From Entamoeba invadens IP1 (Eukaryota; Evosea; Mastigamoebida; Endamoebidae), in the NCBI RefSeq assembly GCF_000330505.1, contig NW_004443720.1:7566-71565 (forward strand): a stretch of 64,000 nt of DNA. Direction: 5' to 3'. Under the pieces are notes generated by a model, which worked only from the letters and a program-made list of their open reading frames with translations, was not told the origin of the DNA and ran no database searches. This document shows, one piece after another, positions 9,770-18,912 of the stretch; the stretch's first letter is position 1; the number at the start of each line of letters is the position of its first letter. The position numbers and the translations under genes are program-made.

Positions 9770-12537
9770 AAGGGGTGGAAAGAAACCGCTTCAGGAAAAA
9801 AACCACTTTTGATAATTTTTGGTGAATAAAAGTAAAATGTTTTCTAAATGTTATTTTATTTTATTTTTTTATTTAAACAAAAAGAAAAAAACATCATTTT
9901 CATTTTGCCAGATCATTTTTTCGAAGTGTTTAGAAGAAGGCTGTTAAAGTCTATTTATATTACGGTGAAAAGCTGAGTTATTACAGAATTTATTTGAAAG
10001 AAAACGGGAAACAGCTTACAATCGTAAGACATATAACCAAATATACATAAATTTTTAATTAAATTTTATTGTAATATATTAGTGTAGTAAACGCAGTGTT
10101 TGTTAGTCTTATATCGTTTGAATTAACACACCAAATTATCATTTTTGCAGTCTGCATCATCATCTTCCTTATCTTCAGAGCAATTTATATCAATTTTTTG
10201 TCATTGTTGTTTTTGTGCTTTATTTTGTCTTCATAAACACATGAGTTCAAGTCTAAGTTGTCACTCTCGTGGTTTTGATGTTGTTAAACATAATAAACAA
10301 ACTGTTTGACCTTGCAATGAACGAGATAATTTGATATCATCGCTTTTGGAGATCTTCTTATAAACCCTTATAATTAGTAAAAAAAGAACTTATATTTTTT
10401 TTCTAGATCATGTTTGCGATAAAACAATACCAAGTATGTAAATTTTGATTATTAGTAAAGTTAGAGCATTATGTAATTATTTTGCTTGGATATTGTCAAA
10501 TGAAAAATAATTTAGTTTTTAAATGTTTAATCTATTGTCAATCTATGAATTATATTAAAATCAATGACATTTCGAAAGATAAAAATGGAATTGTATTAAA
10601 TAAAAAATTAACTATTTATTATTATAATTTAACCATTTGTGCACCTAAAATTTACTAATAAAATTAATAAATTTACTATTAAATAATTATATAAACCATA
10701 ATTATCATTTTACTTATGCTCAAATCCGAACAAAATGAACATGAATTGATTCATTTAACATGAAGTATCGAAGCTGTGGTTGTCGTTGTGTATCTCTTTT
10801 GAACTGTACAATTGTTAAATAGTTTTCATTACTTTTCAGACCCACCATTTAATCAATTTTTGAAACAAGTTATCGTATAAATTATATTAAATTTATAAAT
10901 GTTTATAGTTATTTTGTTCTTCTTTATAAAAGTATGTGCGAAAATCCCAAAATGTTACATATATTTATTGTAATAAAATGAACAATATAGTCCTTCAAAT
11001 AGTAAGAAAGTTGTTGATTATCATTTTTTGTAATTAATGGATAAAGCTATAAGAACCCATTTAAGATAAACAACACATCAACTTTCACTTTGGCACCATG
11101 TCTTCTTAATAACGTATTGGGCTGATAACAGTCATTGTCTCCATAATATTTTCAACAATTTTTATTGAAATGCACTTTTGAGCAAGCATTTTGGCTGGCG
11201 GGAAAACCGCTTCACTACCATTTACTTGTTTTATTGTATAGAAAAATAACGTTTTTGGCATTTTTCCGAGTTTTAAAATAAAAAATAATACGGTGGCGAA
11301 AAACCGCTTTAGATCTTTTTTGTCTTTCCGTAACCAAATTCTTATTGTTTTATGATAAAAACTTATCCAATAACCAAATATTGCCTTTTAAAATTGTGAA
11401 AAAATGGTGTTTTTTTTCGGCATACAAATATTTTTTAACCAAATGTATTGAATAACACACAAAAACACACAATAAACTTGAATTTATTCACCATACAGAA
11501 ATGATTGCCGCACTTTCGGATCGTCCACAGTATCCTCCCAGTCTTTTTTAACATTTCTCTGCACGGCGGGGAAAACCGCTTCACTACCATTTAATGATAA
11601 AATTACACACAATTATAACCTAAGTTTCAATTTGCCTCAAATAATTGAGGTTTTGGTGGAAAAAAGCTAAATAACACGAGAAATTCTAACGGACATATGC
11701 AGCGCCCTTTACCGCTTCTGATAATTTACACAAAATTATCCGTATTACATTGTTTTTATAAACCAATATTAAAAAATTGCTTCGTTTATTTTATAAATAG
11801 TTTCAAAAAAGCAAGTACAACGAAATAACGAGTCATTTATCGCTTGCTTGACAGGCACTTGAAAAACCGCTGAGAATGGATGCACTCACGTTCAGTTGGT
11901 GAGTAAGTCCAAAGTGCGTTTTTTCAGTTTGGCTTTGAAATGCATTTCTGAGCGAATGAGGAATCCAACAAGAGGGGGTGTGAAATAAAGGTGCAGTCTG
12001 TCTTTGCAGAGAGACATTGAAAAGTGGTCTATTAAAAACATGTGCTAGGTTATATATTATAATGTTGTTCGAGAGGTAATTGATTTGACTGTTGATTATT
12101 TGTATAATGGATAATTAAAAAATTGAAAAAAAAATTATAAAGGAGTGAAAAGGGGTGTAAAAAAAGGTACACTCGCGGGTTAGTGTTTTTGAGTTTTTTT
12201 ATTTCTGCAAAAAATTAAAAAAATATTTAATATAAAGTTCATTTTATTTGATAAATTCTGAGTTGTTTTTTGGTTATTTTGGCTTCAAAGAACAGTTTCG
12301 AAGTCAATCTTTCTTGCTCCTCCTTTTATCATTCAGTAAATCCTGCCTTTGCTTTACATAAAAAACAATTCACAAATTCCAATAACAAACATCGGCATCT
12401 TGAAAAAGTAATAGATATTCTTGTAAACCTTTTTTTGAATCAAATCGAGGAAAAGGAAAAAATTAAACTATACAAAAAACTATAATCATATTATCATTTT
12501 ACTATTAAATTATCAAAAGCGGTTTTTTCCAGCCCTT
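9770..12537. mobile_element. 2768-bp TA-flanked element with subterminal repeats, inserted in the polymerase gene
   Basis: The left end AAGGGGTGGAAAGAAACCGC pairs with the reverse complement of the right end, AAGGGCTGGAAAAAACCGC (ending at 12537). TA copies are at 9768-9769 and 12538-12539. The GGNRAAAACCGCTT core of the inverted repeat recurs inside, clearly at about 11197 and 11565 (where it is followed by CACTACCATTTA at both sites), and in weaker form near 11290 and 11855. These may be transposase-binding repeats. The only sizeable frame inside is a 71-codon stretch at 12270-12485 (+) of unknown type; no DDE transposase was recognised, so the element is probably non-autonomous or heavily deleted. 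Excision with one TA restores the frame across GAA-TGT-A/AA-CCA. Confidence 0.7.
12270..12485 (+). CDS. unknown 71-codon open frame at the right end of the 2.77-kb element
   Basis: An open frame with a serine-rich N-terminal part and a Lys/Glu-rich tail ending IEEKEKIKLYKKL. The listed first codon is TTG, not ATG, so it is more likely a 3' fragment of a longer element-encoded gene. I recognise no family. It lies just inside the right inverted repeat, so it may be the end of a lost transposase or a chance frame. Confidence 0.25.
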   Translation: MVILASKNSFEVNLSCSSFYHSVNPAFALHKKQFTNSNNKHRHLEKVIDILVNLFLNQIEEKEKIKLYKKL

Positions 12538-13004
12538 TAAACCATTAAAAATGGCAATTAAAAAGTTTACTGAAATCGAAAAATCATATTGGTATGCTGA
12601 TTGTGAAGCAAGTGTTTATAATCATAAATTATGAACAGACAAAATACAAAAGACATAGGTAATCATAATGCTTACTGTGTCTGTGTTATAAATAGAAATG
12701 AAAATGAATTTTATAGTTATTATGGTGATAATTGTGAAATTGATTTTTTAGATGCTTTTCCAAATATTACTGTTTATTACTTTTATAATTTTAAATATGA
12801 TAGTTGTTTTATAACTAAACATGGAATTTGTAATAGTATTAAGAAAAATGGTAAAGTAATTAAAATTATTAAATATTAATAGGATTGTTAAATATAAAGG
12901 CAAAAATATAACTTTCAAAGATTATTTTTCAATTATATCTACAAAGCTATCTGAATTACCACATATGTATGGATTATCAGAAATTCAAAAGGAAAAGTAT
13001 GATA

Positions 13005-13104
13005 NNNNNNNNNNNNNNNNNNNNNNNNNNNNNNNNNNNNNNNNNNNNNNNNNNNNNNNNNNNNNNNNNNNNNNNNNNNNNNNNNNNNNNNNNNNNNNNN
13101 NNNN
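13005..13104. other. assembly gap (100 N)
   Basis: Exactly 100 N, so the true size is unknown. The gap interrupts the polymerase remnant between its exonuclease and polymerase motifs; the flanks are on the same strand and of the same composition. Confidence 0.95.
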
Positions 13105-13930
13105 CTATAATTCTAAAAACAATATAAGAAAAAGGATTAATATCAATTGCTGGTAATTTTGAAAATAAAATATGGAATGAAAGAAATTATAAAGAATTTA
13201 ATAATACTATTGATAAAACAGAATAATTTCATGTTGATTGCAAATATTTTGACATTAGAAAGTATTGTTTATTTTATTGTAATCTATTATTAGAATTTTT
13301 AAAGAAGGATTTAATAAATTGAAATATATGTGTTTATCAAAAAAATAAATATTGATGTTGATAATTATGTAAGTGTACAATCTTTAGCAAATAATTATTT
13401 TAGAGAACGAGTATATACAAAAATTCAAAACTTATATGAATATAGTGGTAAAGTCAGAGTATTTATACAAAGAACAGTATATAGAGGTAGATGTATGACG
13501 AAAAAAAATGGCATTAAAATATTTAATTGTAAGATTATGATGTTTTTTGTTATATTTAAGTGCAATTTATAGATTGAAGTTGTGTATTAATAAACCCATG
13601 ATAATACCACTAGAATCCCTTAATCGTACCTTATTAAATCATTTAATGACAGAACAACAATAGGATCGACAAATAAAGGATATATATCAGCACTCATTCG
13701 ATGATAATAAAATGGTAGAAGATTTAATTAAAAATCAAGAAATTGAAAATAATTATTAGATGTTATATGTGGAATGGATAAATAAAATTTGTATAGTGAA
13801 GAAATTGAAAAGATATACAATTTACGATTGATGTATAAACAAGAAAAGAATCCAATACAAGAGGTATTCTAATTAATTATAAATTCATCATATGGAGAGA
13901 CGATTCAAAAACATGTAAAACTTTACAAGT

Positions 13931-15187
13931 CTGTTCAATTTTCATAAATTAATGGAAATTTTTACATTTTTTTTGTTCTTGGTTATTTTTGTTTTAATTT
14001 AGAATGTAAGTTTGTTTAAAAAATAATTAAATTTATAAAAACGTGGGAAGATCCAAAAAATCACTTATTAGTAAAATTCATATTTTAAAAAAATATAATT
14101 TTACCATACCAATTTTGCACCTTTTGTCTATTTTTGTTTAACTTTTGTTGAACTTTAGTGTTGAATTCAACAAATTTCAAATTCAAGTTTTCCAGTAGAA
14201 ATCTAATACAAATGATATTTTCAAGTTCTAAAGTTCGTTTTTTGAGAACAAAAAGTATTATTAAACATTTATAAATGTATTATAAATAATCAGAAACTCA
14301 AAAAAATAATTTTCTTGTAATACGAAATAAGTCGAAATAATGAATTAAATGTTTGAAGTCAACTTTTCACTCTTTTTATACATCAAAAACACAACAATAA
14401 ATAAAATTATTAAACAACAAAAAGTTTAATGAAATTAAAAAAAAACAAACCGAAATATGTAATTGTTTTACTGTATATATTTGTCGTATTAATTACGTTT
14501 TGTAAACACCAAACTGTAACTTTTGTGTAATTAAACTTGAAATTATATTGAAAATATAACTATTTATTTTTCATTTTATTTTAAAAAAATCAACAACCGT
14601 ACAATTATAAATGTAGTGCATTTACTTATCATTCATTTCAATTAATTAATTTAATAGATGTTATCAAAGAGTCCGTTACAACAATTTTATATTCCAATTT
14701 TTATATAATAAAAAGTAAAAAATATTTTAACAGGGATTTGTTTTTTAACTTTTTAAAACACATATTTTAACATATTATTCTTTATTACAAATAATAATAT
14801 TATAACCTTATCCCATATGTGTCATATATAACACTTTGTGTTTAAACATATTAAAATAAATATCATCTTTAAAATAAACGATGACAATTTTTTAAATAAA
14901 TACAAAAACAAAAATCTCATTTTTCGTTCCAAAAAACAAAAATTGTTACAAATTTTTTCCCGTCACTTCGCAACGGGTTTGTTTTCAAAACAATATTTGT
15001 AAAAAAATGTTTTTAAATATTACAAATACGATACTTGACTTATAAAAAGCGTTTATATTATTGGCCAGTTAATAAATCCATTTTCCTTCCACAAACAAAT
15101 AAATCAAAATTGTTCCAAAAAGTGAGCGAAAACGGAAAATCAAGGGTTTTTGTTTTTTTGAATAATAACAATAAATATTAATTGATT
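13931..15187. other. AT-rich region after the polymerase remnant
   Basis: No supported gene. The thumb and motif C part of the polymerase would be expected here but was not found, so it is either deleted or displaced by unrecognised insertions. Confidence 0.4.
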
Positions 15188-15544
15188 ATGTTTTACATTG
15201 TATTTATTTCGAAGTTTTGGAGCATTTCCCAACCAGTTTATAGACTCCCTATAAATCCAAAACAAAAATCAAAAAAATCTGCTTGTTTAGATAAATTATT
15301 AATTGTGGAAGAAGAATCTCCTAATATATTATTACAAGTTCTTGATTCGAATACTATTTATATTTATCATATTATTATTGAACCATTTGTTAATCATGTT
15401 TGTAAATCATTAAGAAGCAATGATGAAATATTACTTAATTGGAAAACAAAGGATGGTATAATACATAAGACTACATCATCTTCAGATAAGATTATAAATC
15501 AATTAATTAACAAAGAAACAAAGAAATCTAAATCGATGATCTAA
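15188..15544 (+). CDS. unknown AT-rich ORF, 118 codons, linked to polymerase remnant
   Basis: An open frame from an ATG at 15188. It contains FWSISQPVYRLPINPKQK followed by a Ser/Ile-rich part and a basic tail ending KKSKSMI. Codon use is extreme (AAT, ATT, TTA, AAA dominate) and unlike the host genes to the right, but like the polymerase segments at 6.9-13.9 kb. I do not recognise a family. It may be a structural or accessory gene of the same dead element, or the decayed end of a longer gene. No signal peptide or membrane segment is obvious apart from a hydrophobic N-terminal ten residues. Confidence 0.35.
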   Translation: MFYIVFISKFWSISQPVYRLPINPKQKSKKSACLDKLLIVEEESPNILLQVLDSNTIYIYHIIIEPFVNHVCKSLRSNDEILLNWKTKDGIIHKTTSSSDKIINQLINKETKKSKSMI

Positions 15545-16573
15545 AAATTAATAAAGAATTAATGAATATCTATATCGAAGCTGTATCCCAACTTAAGTTA
15601 TTATTTTTGACATCCATTAACATAATATTAACATTTTTCAACATGGTATACCCATATATTACCAATAATTATTCAATATGAACTGTTTTTCAAAAGTCTG
15701 TACTGGAATGTCCCTATTTTTTGCATTTATTTTGTTTATTATTTTTGGGAATCGTTTTTTTGTAATAAATTCGCTTATTTTTTCCAAGTCAACAAGAGAA
15801 AAACAGTCTTCAAAAAATATTTTTTTACTTGAAGAATTTTTAAGCATTAAAAAAATTCCATATAAAATTTGAAATAACGGGAGTTTTGTTTCAGAAAAAC
15901 ACGTGAATGATCCCAAAAGTGCATTTTATTATAAAAAGCTGATAAATTTAATGCCAAAAATTTTCAAAGTCGAGTCTTCATTTATAATAATAAAATAAAT
16001 AACAAGCGCGAAAGTATCGCGTAATATTGATATACCGATTGTGTTGTCACAACAATGACTGAAATATCAAAACACAAAATTATTAATCGTTTGCTCTTAT
16101 TTATTTTTTCTTTAAAACTCGTTATTTCATTTTCTTTTGTTTAAAGAACAAAACCACGTGTTTTTTTTAATTAAAATGAAAAACTAACGAAACTGATATT
16201 TAGTTACAAATTGACACAAACAACAACATCCCAATTTATTAACGTGTTTATCGTTGTATGATTTGACCAACGACGTTGAGTTTGTGTTGTGAAGTATCGA
16301 GTTGTGGTCAAATCAAATAATGGGATCGGGTTTTTTGGAAAAGGCTGGCTAATATTCCGATAAATTCCCGATATTGTACAAAAATAATTGAACGGGATTG
16401 ATATTTTTTTCAAAATTAAGTCTGTACTTTCGATTTTTTGTTTTTTTGTTTTTTTAGGAAAAATAAAAATAAAAAACGGGACTTTAGGAAGTTCTAAAAA
16501 TATGACAGTACCGACTTTTGAACTACAGTTTATATGACATATTGTGGTTTTTATATTTTTTTCTAAATAATAA
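15545..16573. other. AT-rich region without a supported gene
   Basis: Frames of 64-85 codons exist on both strands around 15.66-15.92 kb and at 16.2-16.4 kb. They overlap each other or match nothing recognisable. No inverted-repeat pair could be tied to them. Confidence 0.4.
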
Positions 16574-16750
16574 ATGGATTTACTAAATAATCAAAATAAA
16601 TTTTTAGAAACAAAAAACACTTCAAAATGTAAATCAAATATACAAGATTTAAGTGAACACAACAAACGGACTGAAAGTTTTAAGAAACGAAGTTCCAAGA
16701 TGTGTCTAGACCGAAGATTGAACAAAGTATTGACACGTATAATAATATAG
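16574..16750 (+). CDS. unknown small ORF, 58 aa
   Basis: ATG at 16574, stop at 16748-16750. Polar and basic: it starts MDLLNNQNKFLETKN and ends in an Arg/Lys-rich stretch (KKRSSKMCLDRRLNK). It directly precedes the next small ORF, overlapping its upstream region. Base composition matches the polymerase-linked ORFs. No family recognised; could be a remnant. Confidence 0.3.
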   Translation: MDLLNNQNKFLETKNTSKCKSNIQDLSEHNKRTESFKKRSSKMCLDRRLNKVLTRIII

Positions 16751-16751
16751 C

Positions 16752-17048
16752 ATGTCAAAGACTCAAAATTCTAAGTCATTTAATTATATACAAATTGTTA
16801 AAGATATAACTAAGAAATATGATTTTGAAAATAAGGAAGAATTAAAACATTGTATTAAAGAAATTCATAGATATATTTATAATAATCCAGAAGTAAATAA
16901 GCCAGAAACTAAAGATCTTAATGCTGGTATTTATATTAAAGGATATATTTTTTGTAAAAATAAAGGAAAACAAGAATTAATTAAAAAGAGAGTTCGAATT
17001 GGAGAAAAGAGATTAAATAAAGAAATGGATAAAACAATGAAAATATAA
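16752..17048 (+). CDS. unknown small basic ORF, 98 aa
   Basis: Starts at ATG 16752 (MSKTQNSKSFNYIQIVKDIT) two bases after the stop of the preceding ORF. It reads as a real protein: a regular amphipathic pattern with Asn/Asp-Pro turns (YNNPEVNKPE), one GIYIKGYIFCKNKGK segment and a basic C-terminus. It is intact, with no internal stop. The tight tandem spacing with 16574 and 17081 suggests a compact, virus- or plasmid-like gene cluster belonging to the same element as the polymerase. Function unknown. Confidence 0.4.
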   Translation: MSKTQNSKSFNYIQIVKDITKKYDFENKEELKHCIKEIHRYIYNNPEVNKPETKDLNAGIYIKGYIFCKNKGKQELIKKRVRIGEKRLNKEMDKTMKI

Positions 17049-17164
17049 ATACAAAAATGTCAATGGTTGAGTAAAACACCATGTCAAATGAAGAATCATT
17101 AAGAAATTCAGTATCTGAATTAAAAAATAAGCTAAACATATTAGAAGATAAATATAAAAAGATA

Positions 17165-18508
17165 CAGTAGAAAGCGTTTTAGTTTCTTTAAAAAACGGTT
17201 TTAATTCTTTACAATTCAGTTTGTTTCTTTGTCTTTTTTTTAAAATTCCAGTTTCATCTTTTTAAATTCCATTCATTCTTTTTATATTTCCATTTGTATT
17301 TTTAACAATTCTTTTTATTTCATCACTTTCCCACATTTTCAGGACACTCACACTCGTTTTTTGTCATTTCTTTCTATTTCACAAACTTTCTCAAGTGTAT
17401 TTTTAAAGTTTCTTGTCTCTCAATTTTATTTCTTTTCGTTTCAAAAAAATACAACCGAATGAGTCAATTAAAGATTATCTCTGGTTGTAGTTTTACTCCA
17501 TATTTCTGTCCTGCAGAGTTCCATTGTTCTAATTTCTTCATTTGGGAGGGGAGGATGTGTTGAACGAAATCATTTAAAAGGTGAGTTTCTTCTTCTTTTC
17601 TTTGTGGTATATTCGCTGTGTTATTTAAAATTCCCGAAATTGTTTCTTCATTGATGTCTTCGACTTGTTCAATACTTATGGTGTTCTCTATTTCCATTGC
17701 AGTTCGAGCCACACTTCTGATTTGGTTATTGATAGTGTTGGGTCATATTCATAAACTTTTGTGACTAATTTTTGAAATGGCTCAACTCTAGACTTTCTTT
17801 TAAAGTGATTCTCTGGAAGAATTGATTTGCTTTTCCTGAGTAGACTAAGTAGTTTGTTGATGTTAACAATATTGATCCCAACAGTAGTTGAATAATATGT
17901 TGGGTTCTCGTCATCTCCATGTATTCTGAATTCGGATATTAATTTTCTTTTGGCACTAAGAGAGACCCTCACATATGGTCGCTTTTCAGTAGTCATTCTG
18001 GTGCTTGTTCTTGGTCTTCTTTGGTGTGTAAGTTGGAGAGGTGGTATAAACGGATGTGTTGGTTCCACATTAGCTACAGTACCTTCCCTTGGTTCGGAAG
18101 AGTTTTCTATGTACTGAGATTGTACAAATTGTTCTCTGGAATCAATATATTCAAGAGTCATATGAATACGTATTTATTATTTTGTTTAAATATTATATCT
18201 TTATCGTAATTGGATTTTTTTCGATTTTTTGAAACGAAAAGAAATAAAATTGAGAGACAAGAAACTTTAAAAATACACTTGAGAAAGTTTGTGAAATAGA
18301 AAGAAATGACAAAAAACGAGTGTGAGTGTCCTGAAAATGTGGGAAAGTGATGAAATAAAAAGAATTGTTAAAAATACAAATGGAAATATAAAAAGAATGA
18401 ATGGAATTTAAAAAGATGAAACTGGAATTTTAAAAAAAAGACAAAGAAACAAACTGAATTGTAAAGAATTAAAACCGTTTTTTAAAGAAACTAAAACGCT
18501 TTCTACTG
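17165..18508. mobile_element. 1344-bp element with 284-bp near-perfect terminal inverted repeats
   Basis: 17165-17448 and 18225-18508 are inverted copies of 284 bp each. I compared them base by base by eye and saw no mismatch, including an eight-T run. Ends read CAGTAGAAAGCGTTTTAG, with TA duplications at 17163-17164 and 18509-18510. The unusually long, still identical arms imply a recent insertion or gene conversion between arms. The interior (17449-18224) carries a minus-strand ORF pair. CAGT ends plus TA target fit the Tc1/mariner group, but 284-bp arms are long for it, so a separate TA-targeting family is possible. Confidence 0.9.
17464..18161 (-). CDS. element-borne protein, helix-turn-helix-like N-terminus, one frameshift; transposase derivative?
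   Basis: ATG at 18161 opens 157 codons: a polar N-terminus, then a basic segment (RPRTSTRMTTEKRPYVRVSL), then KRKLISEFRIHGDDENPTYY and a NIVNINKLLSLLRKSKS segment. This pattern resembles the N-terminal helix-turn-helix DNA-binding region of DDE transposases. The frame then overlaps a second one (to 17464) that carries an acidic linker and a LLNDFVQHILPSQMKKLEQW tail. Together they would make one protein of about 230 aa after a single frame change near 17700-17730. No DDE catalytic block is present, so this is probably an internally deleted transposase or an accessory DNA-binding protein. It lies wholly between the two long inverted repeats. Confidence 0.5.
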
Positions 18509-18746
18509 TAATAAATGATTTAATTATTCCAATATTAAAGGCTACCTTGAAGATCCATTAAAATGCTTGGGCTGACAATAATTATTTAAAGTCAAAAACA
18601 TACTTAAAATAATTAAGAACTGGTAACAAAAGGTTTGAAATGCGTGTCAGATAATTATAAATATTAAAAATAATTAATTAATTATTTTTTATGTTAAAAA
18701 AGTGATTACAAAAAAAATTATTTGGTAAACAAAAAAAATAATTGTA

Positions 18747-18912
18747 CAGTAAAACCTCCCAAGAGCTGGAGGGCGTGGTAATTTTGTTCTCTCAAGAGCG
18801 GGCATTTTTAGCCAATCAAACCTTAAAAACCGCTCGATAGAGAACTCTATTTATAGTTTCAGTCTAAAAAATGCCCTCTCTTCAGAAGTACCGCTCTTGG
18901 GAGGTTTTACTG
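18747..18912. mobile_element. 166-bp MITE (copy 2 of the family at 8344)
   Basis: Perfect terminal inverted repeat CAGTAAAACCTCCCAAGAGC / GCTCTTGGGAGGTTTTACTG with TA duplications at 18745-18746 and 18913-18914. The interior is nearly the same as 8344-8525 (shared AATCAAACCTTAAAAACCGC block) with a short deletion. The intact ends and TA pair make this the better-preserved copy. Confidence 0.9.

Larger units (their letters stand above)
6871..13930 (+). pseudogene. protein-primed family B DNA polymerase, decayed and interrupted by three transposons
   Basis: Coding segments 6871-7468, 8791-9133, 9397-9769 and 12540-13930 form one discontinuous gene once the elements at 7469-8788, 9134-9394 and 9770-12537 and one TA copy each are skipped. 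All three junctions keep frame. Segment four carries the recognisable domains: exonuclease motif I YWYADCEAS (Asp codon 12599, Glu codon 12605), an Exo II-like FYNFKYDS, a degenerate polymerase motif A (DYDV at 13533, then LYLSAIYRL after a frameshift) and motif B LIINSSYGETIQKH near 13876-13914. The N-terminal segments have no motif I can name but share the same extreme A/T codon choice. Multiple stops, frameshifts and the N gap at 13005-13104 break it, and sequence after motif B (motif C, thumb) was not found. The family is that of Polintons/Mavericks and linear plasmids. Confidence 0.75.
17081..18561 (+). pseudogene. 44-codon coiled-coil ORF split by a transposon
   Basis: ATG at 17081 starts MSNEESLRNSVSELKNKLNI and runs to an ATA codon at 17162-17164, where the 1344-bp element begins. 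Skipping 17165-18510 (the element and one TA) continues in the same frame at 18511 with INDLIIPILKATLKIH and a TAA at 18559-18561. The first half has a heptad-like Leu/Ile pattern, so a short coiled coil is likely. The 44-codon product may itself be a remnant of a longer protein. Confidence 0.5.

Noticed and set aside
15659..16413. Overlapping frames on both strands that might be a Tc1-like remnant
   Set aside because: No DDE block and no terminal inverted repeat pair could be found.
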